This document shows, piece by piece, positions 1-7,485 of a stretch of 7,485 nucleotides of DNA. The notes under the pieces were generated by a model. It searched no databases, was not told the DNA's origin, and worked only from the letters and a program-made list of their open reading frames with translations. Positions within the stretch are counted from its first letter, which is position 1; each line of letters starts with the position of its first letter. Location of the stretch: positions 1 through 7,485 of the forward strand of contig SKZL01000144.1 in assembly GCA_007127395.1 (NCBI GenBank), written 5' to 3'. Both the position numbers and the translations under genes were made by a program. The DNA is from Balneolaceae bacterium (GTDB taxonomy: Bacteria > Bacteroidota > Rhodothermia > Balneolales > Balneolaceae).

Positions 1-2
1 AG

Positions 3-407
3 TCAGGAATCAGAGCTTATCTGAATTTTGGGCACACATTTGCCCATGCACTTGAAAAAGCATGTGATTATCACAAAATGAGTCATGGAGAGGCCGTCTA
101 TCTGGGAATGCATGCCGCATTGAAACTTTCTGAGTTATCAGGCTATACATTAGAAATTGACTGCCTCGCGCCATTCAGAAGACTTTATCATTACAGAATC
201 TCAAAAAATGATCTGTCGGCTGATAAACTTTTAAACTATATGTACTCAGACAAAAAACGAACCGGCACGAATTTGCGATTCGTATTATTAAAAAACTGGC
301 AAGACCCGCACATTTTATCCGTTAAACAAACGGAACATGTAATTGAATCCCTGAATGCAGTTTTTAGGGAACTGGAACTGAATCATCAAGAACACCATAA
401 ATCATGA
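3..407 (+). CDS. aroB: 3-dehydroquinate synthase, C-terminal part (5' end outside window)
   Basis: This is the last 134 codons of AroB, the second shikimate-pathway enzyme. It is cytoplasmic, uses NAD and a divalent metal, and converts DAHP to 3-dehydroquinate. The frame is open from base 3, and the ATG at 78 is an internal Met, not the start. The family signature is clear. LNFGHTFAHALE (bases 21-56) carries the first metal-binding His (bases 33-35). SHGEAVYLGM (81-110) carries the second (84-86), 17 residues later, the same spacing as E. coli His247/His264. The C-terminal DKKRTGTNLRFVLL block (249-290) matches the conserved DKK...LRFVLL segment. The third metal ligand, a Glu, and the NAD-binding domain lie off the left edge. 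One small oddity is Ala in place of the usual second Gly of GHTFGH. The frame ends normally at TGA 405-407, 10 bp before tamB. A related sugar-phosphate cyclase is possible, but the sequence fits AroB best. Confidence 0.93.
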   Translation, partial: SGIRAYLNFGHTFAHALEKACDYHKMSHGEAVYLGMHAALKLSELSGYTLEIDCLAPFRRLYHYRISKNDLSADKLLNYMYSDKKRTGTNLRFVLLKNWQDPHILSVKQTEHVIESLNAVFRELELNHQEHHKS

Positions 408-415
408 TAGGATAG
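404..415 (+). other. Three-codon minicistron overlapping the aroB stop
   Basis: An ATG at 404-406 overlaps the aroB TGA in an ATGA arrangement and reads Met-Ile-Gly before TAG at 413-415. That stop falls two bases before the TTG start of tamB. ATGA overlaps usually mark translational coupling. Here the coupled frame closes at once, so ribosomes could stop and restart on the TTG. It may be chance, or the trace of a 1-nt sequence error in the true tamB start. Confidence 0.3.
409..412 (+). promoter_or_regulatory. AGGA Shine-Dalgarno-like site for the tamB TTG start
   Basis: AGGA lies five bases before TTG 418 and supports that start. The frame is closed upstream by a TGA at 379-381, with no in-frame ATG, GTG or TTG between it and 418. 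Ribosome binding in the Bacteroidota group often relies little on such sites, so the support is modest. Confidence 0.4.
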
Positions 416-417
416 AT

Positions 418-3400
418 TTGATCCTTCGCATCATATATAAGATTTGGACGTACTTCTGGCGCATATTCTTTACGCTTGCGGGATTACTCTTGCTGATTCT
501 CACGATATTGGTTGGCCTGTTACAACTTCCGCAAAGCAAGATTTACATCAGTAATGAGTTCCAGGAGTTGTTCAATTCACAATTTGAGGGAGAACTTAAG
601 ATTGAAAGAATTAGTGGGTTCCTGCCGTTTCAAATGACTCTCCATTCCGGTGAAGTCTACGCACCTTCCGACTCGGTAAATGCCCGGCTTCTTTTTGATA
701 AAACCACCATTCATGTGAATTGGTGGGATCTGATACAGAGGGATCTCACGATCAGTTCTTTCAGTATTGACGAGCCACTGATCCGATTGGATTACAAAGA
801 TGACGAGCTGGTTCTTGCTACTGCATTTCGAAACCGCTCCGGTGAGGAATCTGACCCTCTTAACGTCTCAATTGAACCCGGCCTGCTTAAGCAGATGAGG
901 TTTTATGCACCATCCATAATAATCAACGGCGGACAGGCAGAACTCGATGAGTCAGTTATTCTCCCTGAACAACTTGATATTCAAACTCCCTACACCATTC
1001 AAAATTTAGATCTCTCAATTTTTTTGGAACTATCAGAGTCTTTGGTCTTTTTTGACCTGAGTCATTTGACAGCTGACCTGCCGGGTACACCATTTGAGCA
1101 GATCCGCTTTAGTGGCCAGTTCTATAATGATGATGAATATTTTGAACTCAACAGATTCAGAGTTGGAACTGCGATCGGCAACGCTGACTTTAGTTTCGAG
1201 GCAACTCCTGTAAGCTTATTTAAGCCTCTATTTAAAGATCAATTTAAAAATGCCGCATTTCAGCTTCATATTACTGAAAGCTCATTTACCTCCGGCCTGA
1301 TCCGGCAGTTCACTTCTGCATATCCCGATTTTAACGAGCGCCTTGAACTGGAATTGGACTCAGAAGGTACTTTTGAGAATTTCTTTATCGATAAATTGCA
1401 GGCAAATGTTGGTGAATCGTCTATCCTTTTTTCAGGTGAACTGAAACAGCTTTTGGAAGGACCGTTGGAGTACGATGCAAATCTGGACAATATGGTAATC
1501 CATCCAAGTACCATGGAATGGATCTCAAACACATATCTGGAAGCTGATGTCAATTTGGAGAGATATCAACTAAGCACCGTTAGAGGTTCACTCAACGGGG
1601 ATCAAAATCAGTTAAATAGTAACATTCGAGTTGAAACCGAAGCAGGGGCATTGGCGCTGGAAGGGAATCTGTTATTTGATGACCAGCTCATATACGATCT
1701 GATTTTTAACGTCGATACACTTGATGTAACTCCTTTTCTTGCTGACACTTTAAATTCAAGTATCATTCAGGGCCGATTAACATTGGCCGGTTCCGGTACC
1801 GGTGAATCCGCAATTTTTCAAAGTACAATCTATCTGAGCCAAAGTATTCTGATCGGTCATGATTTGAATGAGTTCATTGCAAATATTGATTACAATAAGA
1901 ATTTCTGGAACTTTAATATTCAGAGCAGGGATGATGATCAGTTTTTTGTTGAAGCGAATGGTTCATATGGCACAGAGAACGGCATGACAAGCTTATCATC
2001 GGATGGTGTTGTAAGGAACCTGAATCTGCTAAAATTTATTCCCGACTACAGTGCAGGCGAAACAAGCCTGAATTCAACCTTCTCCGGAAATTTGCAATGG
2101 TCTACTATCGATGATCTCTCTGGCAGGGTTAGCCTTGAGATATCAGAATCATCTATTGCCGGAGAAGAGCTGAGGCCTCATCAGTTTTATGCAGACTTGA
2201 ATGACACAGGAAACGATACAAGAACTTTAAGATTTACCAGCTCATTTTTTGACGGAGAATTGAGGGGTTCTATATTTCCCTCCCGATTGAGGTCTTCATT
2301 CGATTACTGGCACGATTACTTCGATGACAGAGTTGGCAGTGAAATTCTCTTTACAGATCAGGTAAGTGAAGAGTCAGATCAGAGATTTTCTTCACAATCT
2401 GATCTATTGCATGCTGATCTCAATGTACAGCTTACAGTTAAGGATATTTCACTGCTCAGAAGATACTTTCCCGATCTTCCTGATATCGAAAGTAACGTTC
2501 GGCTGAACTCATCCATCAACTCTACTCCAGAGAGATTATTAATTACAGGCTCCTTTTTTGAAGAGTTCTTCAAATTTGACAATAAAGAGATTGAAAATCT
2601 CAATTCCGTCTTTACAGCAAGTTTTCGCAGTGACCGAAAATTCAGGGAGTCGAGCACTCTTGACCTGCAGCTGAACAGTACCGGTTCGCTATTTGGAAAA
2701 CATCAATTTAAAGAGAGTCATTTCAACCTCTCTGTCAGAGACGATTCAGTACGTATACAAACCGCAGTAGAACGACTTGATGATGAACTGAGGCTTGAAT
2801 CAACATTGACCGGTTATCTGAGAGATGGGGAGCTGGAACTTTTATTGGATAAATTCACTCTGGGTGATCCCGAATATCAGTGGTCATCACAAGGTCGGCC
2901 CCTTCTGAGATACAACAGAGAGAGGGAATTACTGGTTGATAATTTAATTATTACAAGCGGGAATGAATATCTGGAGATTAATGGAACGTACAGCAGCGAC
3001 CCTGATAAGTTCGTCGAATATCAGATCGAAAACTTTGAACTGAGCCGGCTGTCAAATATCATTGACGGCAGAATCAGATTTTCCGGTAATATGAACGGAA
3101 ATTTCATGACCCGCACACTAACCGAAATTCCGGTTATTCAGGGTAATATTTTTGTTGATCAGGGGCGTATCATGGATCGTGTAATCGGTGATGTGACACT
3201 CAATAGCAGCTTCAACAGTGAAACCAATCTTTTTGATACCGAAATTCACGTTTTTACTGACCCGGAAAAGTATTCAAGATACTATAACCGTAATGATGAA
3301 ATCGGACAGGATATCTACTTATCCGGCTTTTTCAGGCTGCCCGATGATGAAACAGGCCCGGATGAAGATCTCTTCTATTTTGACGTTGACCTTCGTGAAA

Positions 3401-5106
3401 TTGACATGTGGATCGTCACCTTTATCATTCCTAACATTGTCACAGATATGGAGGGGCGCTCTTCAGGGACGGGTTTTATCAGGTTGAATCAAAATGGAAT
3501 CGACTTTGCATCCAATTTTAAAATTGAAAATGTTCACGGTGTACCACTTTTCACCAATGTTCCTTACAACTTGAGTGGTGAACTTGATTTTACCATGGAT
3601 GATGGTCTTCTATTCAGAGATATTCAACTAACCGACCATCGAGGCGGAACCGGTGTTTTATCAGGACAGGTGGACCTGGACAGGTTCTCACCTCTGACAA
3701 TTCTGAACCTGACTCTGGACCTGAACAACCTCCATTTCATGAATAACTCATTTGATCCGGATGTCCCCTTTTATGGCGCAATCTATGGAACAGGCCAGGC
3801 TCAGATATCAGGCAACAACAATCAACCCATTTTAAGAACAACACGCCCGCTAATAATTTCACCTGATTCTGAAATATCCATTCCGCTTGAACCGGTAACC
3901 GAATTTGAGCAAGACAGGCGGTTTATTGAGTTTGTCGAATCATTTGATATTTCGTTCTGGGACTCTCAATTGACTGCATTGCGACGAAGTGAGAATGGAA
4001 ACGGAGACCCTGAAGAGCTTACATTTCTTCAGCTATTTACAATGGATCTGCAATTTCAGGCCAACGATCCGACCAACATTCGCCTGATATTTGACAGGGT
4101 CACCAATGATATCCTGAATGCATCCGGAACGGGTCAGGTTCGAATTCTTCTGGAAGATCAGGACGTAAGTATGTTTGGACGTTTTAACATCACAGAAGGA
4201 GACTATCAGTTTGTCAGTGGTGATATCTTCACAAGGAGATTCACCATTCAGGATGGCGGAACCATCAGCTGGTCTGGAGACCTGGTAGATGCAGCTCTGA
4301 ATGTAACAGCTGTTTACCGTGCCAGGCCCAATATTTCAACTTTACTCTCGGGAACCGGTTCATCGGCTTTTATTGATCCGAACTTGCGTATTCCAATAGA
4401 GCTTGTTCTGCAGATCGGTGGTTCTATTTCAGCTGTGGAAAATGAATTTTTCTTCCGTGTCCCCTCCGGTATAGAGAGCTCTGCAGATCCTACAATTGCA
4501 TCACAAATCAGTAACCTGAACCAAAATGAGGATCAAAAATTGATCCAGGCAACGAGTATCCTTTTAAGCGGAAACTTTTTACCTATGGAGCAGGCTCAGG
4601 GATTGGGGATTGCAGAAAATCTGACAGGTACCGCGGTGGTAAACCCACTGATTACCAGCCAGGTGATAAATCCGCTGCTATCCAATCAGATCAACTCGCT
4701 TCTAAGGAGCGACATCACTTTTGATATTGACCTGAATCTGACAACCACAAATGAGGTTGACCTGGGAGTCGCGCTAAGGCTTTTTGATGACAGAATTGTA
4801 CTAAGAAGAGAAGGACAGATAACCGGTGAACAGAGCGATATCGGAGATCTTGGTGCCACATACAGAATCAATCGTGCACTTTCGGTCACCGCATTTCACC
4901 GTCAGGATCCCACATTAGCGTACACAAGCGGGATTGATACAAGACAAACACAGGAGATGAACGGAATTGGCCTGGAAGCCCAAATCCAGTTCAATACGTG
5001 GCAAAGTCTGCGTGCACGCCTGTCTAACGCATTCCGATCCCTTTTTGGGATCAAAGAGGATGAACCGGTAACAAACGAATCGGAATTGATCGGAGCCTTT
5101 GAATAA
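418..5106 (+). CDS. tamB: TamB/AsmA-like translocation and assembly module protein (DUF490 C-terminal domain)
   Basis: This is a 1562-residue inner-membrane-anchored periplasmic protein of the TamB (DUF490) family. TamB-like proteins form a long, hydrophobic beta-groove across the periplasm and are linked to outer-membrane protein assembly and phospholipid transport. A basic start (residues 4-14) precedes one membrane segment at about 15-36, with the rest periplasmic. Residues about 50-1150 are beta-rich, repetitive and serine/asparagine/aspartate-rich. Segments near 368, 441, 542, 685 and 882 look like AsmA-type repeats. The conserved TamB domain covers about 1170-1530. It includes GRFNITEGDYQF (1254-1265), a TISWSGD turn (1282-1288) followed by ALNVTAVYRA, a DQKLIQATSILLSGNF segment (from 1372), and a final IGDLGATYRINRALSVTAF strand pair. 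The length suits the family. The TTG start is chosen because the first later Met is well past the membrane segment and no start codon exists upstream. It lies 10 bp after aroB and 30 bp before rnr. No tamA-like barrel gene is in the window. The family call is firm; the exact cargo is unknown. Confidence 0.88.
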   Translation: MILRIIYKIWTYFWRIFFTLAGLLLLILTILVGLLQLPQSKIYISNEFQELFNSQFEGELKIERISGFLPFQMTLHSGEVYAPSDSVNARLLFDKTTIHVNWWDLIQRDLTISSFSIDEPLIRLDYKDDELVLATAFRNRSGEESDPLNVSIEPGLLKQMRFYAPSIIINGGQAELDESVILPEQLDIQTPYTIQNLDLSIFLELSESLVFFDLSHLTADLPGTPFEQIRFSGQFYNDDEYFELNRFRVGTAIGNADFSFEATPVSLFKPLFKDQFKNAAFQLHITESSFTSGLIRQFTSAYPDFNERLELELDSEGTFENFFIDKLQANVGESSILFSGELKQLLEGPLEYDANLDNMVIHPSTMEWISNTYLEADVNLERYQLSTVRGSLNGDQNQLNSNIRVETEAGALALEGNLLFDDQLIYDLIFNVDTLDVTPFLADTLNSSIIQGRLTLAGSGTGESAIFQSTIYLSQSILIGHDLNEFIANIDYNKNFWNFNIQSRDDDQFFVEANGSYGTENGMTSLSSDGVVRNLNLLKFIPDYSAGETSLNSTFSGNLQWSTIDDLSGRVSLEISESSIAGEELRPHQFYADLNDTGNDTRTLRFTSSFFDGELRGSIFPSRLRSSFDYWHDYFDDRVGSEILFTDQVSEESDQRFSSQSDLLHADLNVQLTVKDISLLRRYFPDLPDIESNVRLNSSINSTPERLLITGSFFEEFFKFDNKEIENLNSVFTASFRSDRKFRESSTLDLQLNSTGSLFGKHQFKESHFNLSVRDDSVRIQTAVERLDDELRLESTLTGYLRDGELELLLDKFTLGDPEYQWSSQGRPLLRYNRERELLVDNLIITSGNEYLEINGTYSSDPDKFVEYQIENFELSRLSNIIDGRIRFSGNMNGNFMTRTLTEIPVIQGNIFVDQGRIMDRVIGDVTLNSSFNSETNLFDTEIHVFTDPEKYSRYYNRNDEIGQDIYLSGFFRLPDDETGPDEDLFYFDVDLREIDMWIVTFIIPNIVTDMEGRSSGTGFIRLNQNGIDFASNFKIENVHGVPLFTNVPYNLSGELDFTMDDGLLFRDIQLTDHRGGTGVLSGQVDLDRFSPLTILNLTLDLNNLHFMNNSFDPDVPFYGAIYGTGQAQISGNNNQPILRTTRPLIISPDSEISIPLEPVTEFEQDRRFIEFVESFDISFWDSQLTALRRSENGNGDPEELTFLQLFTMDLQFQANDPTNIRLIFDRVTNDILNASGTGQVRILLEDQDVSMFGRFNITEGDYQFVSGDIFTRRFTIQDGGTISWSGDLVDAALNVTAVYRARPNISTLLSGTGSSAFIDPNLRIPIELVLQIGGSISAVENEFFFRVPSGIESSADPTIASQISNLNQNEDQKLIQATSILLSGNFLPMEQAQGLGIAENLTGTAVVNPLITSQVINPLLSNQINSLLRSDITFDIDLNLTTTNEVDLGVALRLFDDRIVLRREGQITGEQSDIGDLGATYRINRALSVTAFHRQDPTLAYTSGIDTRQTQEMNGIGLEAQIQFNTWQSLRARLSNAFRSLFGIKEDEPVTNESELIGAFE

Positions 5107-5126
5107 CAGATATTAAATTTTAAAAA

Positions 5127-5131
5127 AAGAG
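5127..5131 (+). promoter_or_regulatory. Weak purine-rich ribosome-binding region before rnr
   Basis: AAGAG lies five bases before ATG 5137, inside an A-rich leader (5121-5136). It is a poor Shine-Dalgarno match but fits the A-rich leaders of Bacteroidota-type genes. The 30-bp gap has no hairpin followed by a T-run, so transcription probably continues from tamB. Confidence 0.35.
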
Positions 5132-5136
5132 ACTAA

Positions 5137-7290
5137 ATGAGTCATAAAAACAACTTAAGCTCACTTGAAAAGAGCATCATTGAACTGCTAAAAAATTATC
5201 CGGATGCATCCATACCCACCCCACTCCTTGCGGACGCGTTGGGGCTTGGATCCAAAAAGGGCCATCAAAAAATCAAGAAGTGCATCAACCGGCTCAGCCA
5301 GTTAGGCCACATAATAATATCCAAAGGCAACCTGGTCAGGCTCAATGAAACAGTGGTCAGCGATGATAAGCTGATGGCAGGAAAGCTGGATGTAACCAGC
5401 CATGGCGACGGATATGTTATCGTTGAAGGTCGTGATCAGGATATAAAAATTTCCCGACGATATATGGGAACCGCACTAAATGGTGATACGGTAAGAGTTA
5501 AACTGATGGGATACCATAAGAAGAGCAAAAAACCGCTTGGAAAAATTGAAGATGTCATTGAGCGGGCAACGACGCTTTTTGTGGGGACATTAAATGAAGA
5601 AGCCAAAAATACCTATCTCATTCAAGCCGATGTCCAATCATCACGAATCGACTTTTTTGTTGACCCTAAAGATCTGAATGGTGCCAAAAAAGGAGAAAAA
5701 GTTACATTCAAACTTGTACAATGGGATGACGTAAGGGGCTATCCACAGGCAAAAATTGTGGATGTGCTTGGAGATGCCGGCACCAATGAAGCCAATATCC
5801 TTTCCATCCTGGCTGAAAAGCAGTTTCAGAGTTCTTTCCCGCCGCAGGTTGAGAAGTTTGCTGAAAATATTCCCTACGATATACCTGAACAGGAATTTGC
5901 CCGGCGAAGGGATATGAGAAATGAAGTAGTTATGACCATTGACCCTGCCGATGCTAAAGATTTTGATGATGGTTTGAGTATCAAAGTGCTGGATAATGGA
6001 AACTACTATCTGGGAGTTCATATTGCAGATGTTACACACTATATGCCCCGAGAATCAGCGCTGGACCAGGAAGCCTACCAGAGGGGAACGAGTGTCTATC
6101 TTGTGGATCGTGTGATCCCTATGCTGCCAGAACATCTGAGCAACGGTGTATGCAGTTTAAGGCCTCATGAAGATAAGCTTGCATATAGCTGTTTTATGGA
6201 TATTTCACATGATGGAAGTTTGCAGGATTACTCCATCGAAGAGACAGTCATACATTCAAAACAGCGCTTCGTCTATGACGAGGTACAGGATATCCTGGAC
6301 GGAAAAGCGGAGCATAAATACATTTCCGAATTAAAAACCCTTGAAACACTGGCAAAAATACTGCTTGAAAGACGCTTCAAGCAAGGTTCTATCAATTTTG
6401 AGACACCTGAGCCAAAATTTGTCCTGGATGATAACGGCAAACCGATCGATGTAATCATTAAAGAGCGGCTGTTTGCTCACAGACTTATCGAAGAGTGTAT
6501 GCTGATGGCAAATAAAACCGTTGCCTTGCATGTCGATTCACTTCGCAAGAAAGGAGGTAAGAGTTCTAAAAATGACCACCCATTTTTCTATCGGGTTCAT
6601 GGCAAACCGGATCTCGAAAAATTGCACAACATTAAAGAAACTGCCAAGCCACTGGGGATAGATTTTAATATAGATGGCCATATTACATCCAAAAAAATCA
6701 ATGAGCTGTTAAAGCAGACCGAAAACACCTCCATAGAAAATATCATTAATGGCCTGATGCTCAGAGCCATGGCCAAAGCTGAGTATGGGCCGAAAAATAT
6801 CGGTCATTTTGGCCTGGGTTTTTCACACTACGCACACTTTACAAGCCCAATTCGCCGTTATCCCGATGTTGTTGTTCACAGGCTCTTGAAAAGGTATAAT
6901 TCGGGAGCCTCGGAATACACCTATACACAATTAGAAAAAATCGGTGAACATTCCAGTGAAAGAGAACGTTATGCTGTAGAAGCGGAAAGGGATTCTGTGA
7001 AACTGAAACAGGTTGAATTTCTATCTGACAAGTTAGGTGAAACCTTCGATGGTACAATTAGTGGCGTAACTGAAAATGGTATTTACATCTTGTTGAACGA
7101 CATATACTGTGAAGGCATGATTCGCGTTAGTGAACTTAAAGATGATTATTATGTTTATCATCAAAAGCTTCACTGCCTGATTGGGCGATCCAAAGGGAAA
7201 AAGTATATCCTGGGCGGTTCAATTAAAGCAAAAGTGATACGTACGGATCTCGAAAAGCGACAAATAGATCTGGCTCTACCGGATTTTTAA
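5137..7290 (+). CDS. rnr: Ribonuclease R, 3'-5' exoribonuclease (RNB family)
   Basis: This 717-residue cytoplasmic hydrolytic 3'-5' exoribonuclease degrades structured RNA such as rRNA fragments and mRNA stem-loops. The domains are in RNase R order. A winged-helix domain (about 8-68) is followed by a first cold-shock/OB domain (about 80-140, with GDGYVIVEG at 90-98) and a second (about 147-212). The RNB catalytic domain spans about 258-585 and a C-terminal S1 domain about 634-714. The metal-binding motif TIDPADAKDFDD (267-278) supplies Asp269, 275, 277 and 278. Other conserved blocks are SVYLVDRVIPMLPEHLSNG (319-337), with Tyr321 probably matching the RNA-stacking tyrosine, and HFTSPIRRYPD (567-577), the second catalytic block. 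The N-terminal winged helix plus the two OB domains favour RNase R over RNase II. It is about 95 residues shorter than E. coli RNase R and lacks the lysine-rich tail. A short basic loop, RKKGGKSSKN (470-479), sits in the RNB domain. ATG 5137 is the first start after tamB and keeps the winged helix whole. The catalytic residues are intact, so it should be active. Confidence 0.96.
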   Translation: MSHKNNLSSLEKSIIELLKNYPDASIPTPLLADALGLGSKKGHQKIKKCINRLSQLGHIIISKGNLVRLNETVVSDDKLMAGKLDVTSHGDGYVIVEGRDQDIKISRRYMGTALNGDTVRVKLMGYHKKSKKPLGKIEDVIERATTLFVGTLNEEAKNTYLIQADVQSSRIDFFVDPKDLNGAKKGEKVTFKLVQWDDVRGYPQAKIVDVLGDAGTNEANILSILAEKQFQSSFPPQVEKFAENIPYDIPEQEFARRRDMRNEVVMTIDPADAKDFDDGLSIKVLDNGNYYLGVHIADVTHYMPRESALDQEAYQRGTSVYLVDRVIPMLPEHLSNGVCSLRPHEDKLAYSCFMDISHDGSLQDYSIEETVIHSKQRFVYDEVQDILDGKAEHKYISELKTLETLAKILLERRFKQGSINFETPEPKFVLDDNGKPIDVIIKERLFAHRLIEECMLMANKTVALHVDSLRKKGGKSSKNDHPFFYRVHGKPDLEKLHNIKETAKPLGIDFNIDGHITSKKINELLKQTENTSIENIINGLMLRAMAKAEYGPKNIGHFGLGFSHYAHFTSPIRRYPDVVVHRLLKRYNSGASEYTYTQLEKIGEHSSERERYAVEAERDSVKLKQVEFLSDKLGETFDGTISGVTENGIYILLNDIYCEGMIRVSELKDDYYVYHQKLHCLIGRSKGKKYILGGSIKAKVIRTDLEKRQIDLALPDF

Positions 7291-7315
7291 ACCAAAATTT
7301 ATCAATCATCTTATA

Positions 7316-7485
7316 ATGCAGTTGCCAAAAAAAATTACCCTTGGTTTACTTTTAACTCTTTTTGTTTCAACTATCATCGTTGAAGAGGCATTTTCTCAGT
7401 TTTTTTCTTTTGGGAAAAACAGGGTTCAATATGAGACATTCGACTGGAGATTCATCGAAACTGACCATTTTGATATCTACTACTA
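7316..7485 (+). CDS. Exported protein, N-terminal part; probable peptidase-MA/TolB-like beta-propeller protein (3' end outside window)
   Basis: The first 56 codons of a secreted or periplasmic protein run off the right edge with no stop. A signal peptide is clear: Lys5-Lys6, a hydrophobic core at about 7-22, and a likely cleavage after Ser27 (Ala25-Phe26-Ser27 before Gln28), a style common in this group. The mature start, with FGKNRVQYETFDWR (32-45) and then TDHFDIYY (49-56), resembles the opening of large Bacteroidota/Balneolota proteins that carry a peptidase-MA-like domain followed by TolB/WD40-like propeller repeats. That match is from memory, and none of the catalytic or propeller part is visible, so the family call is tentative while the export call is firm. 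The ATG at 7316 places Lys-Lys and the hydrophobic core correctly. The gene starts 25 bp after rnr with no terminator between, so it may share the transcript. The start codon has no good Shine-Dalgarno site. Confidence 0.72.
   Translation, partial: MQLPKKITLGLLLTLFVSTIIVEEAFSQFFSFGKNRVQYETFDWRFIETDHFDIYY

Noticed and set aside
1266..1553. 95-codon open frame on the - strand inside tamB
   Set aside because: It lies wholly within the well-supported tamB frame, has serine/arginine-rich composition typical of an antisense shadow, and matches no recognisable family.
3218..3487. 89-codon + strand open frame inside tamB
   Set aside because: It is out of frame within tamB, with no ribosome-binding site or recognisable domain. 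The tamB frame is continuous through it.
418..5106. tamB as a novel giant surface protein or adhesin
   Set aside because: The N-terminal membrane anchor, beta-rich repetitive body and conserved C-terminal DUF490 pattern place it in a known family.
5107..5136. Possible terminator between tamB and rnr
   Set aside because: The gap is AT-rich but has no GC stem followed by a T-run on the + strand, and the T/A runs alone are not enough.
5641..6039. 132-codon - strand open frame inside rnr
   Set aside because: It is antisense to the conserved OB and catalytic regions of RNase R, and its cysteine/phenylalanine/isoleucine-rich translation is unlike any known family.
7312..7317. TATAAT resembling a -10 box before the last gene
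   Set aside because: It overlaps the ATG at 7316, so it could not drive a transcript with a leader for that gene, and no matching -35 or Bacteroidota-type -33 element is evident.

Overview
The window looks like an ordinary chromosomal stretch from a Gram-negative bacterium of the Bacteroidota/Balneolota/Rhodothermota kind. The evidence is a moderate-to-low GC content by eye, A-rich leaders with weak Shine-Dalgarno sequences, a Bacteroidota-style RNase R without the long lysine-rich tail of the E. coli enzyme, a very long TamB-type outer-envelope protein, and an exported protein opening with a motif I associate with peptidase-MA/TolB-like proteins of that group. Balneolota (Balneola/Gracilimonas/Rhodohalobacter type) is my best guess. 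It is an inference from protein style and was not tested by any search.

Four genes lie head to tail on the + strand and fill almost the whole window. They are the 3' end of aroB (3-dehydroquinate synthase, cut by the left edge), a 1562-codon tamB-like gene (418-5106), rnr (RNase R, 5137-7290), and the first 56 codons of an exported protein (from 7316, cut by the right edge). The gaps are 10, 30 and 25 bp. None has a visible terminator hairpin, so co-transcription is likely. No stretch over 300 bases lacks a gene. I see no RNA gene, CRISPR array, insertion sequence, attachment site or origin.

Functionally the set is mixed. AroB makes 3-dehydroquinate for aromatic amino acids. TamB-like proteins span the periplasm and are linked to outer-membrane assembly and phospholipid transport. 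RNase R degrades structured RNA. The last protein is exported. A shared transcript is plausible, but a shared pathway is not shown.

I did not find a previously undescribed system. The points most worth checking are the start region of tamB (a TTG start directly behind a three-codon minicistron, or alternatively a 1-nt indel), the absence of a tamA partner beside tamB, and the identity of the truncated exported protein.
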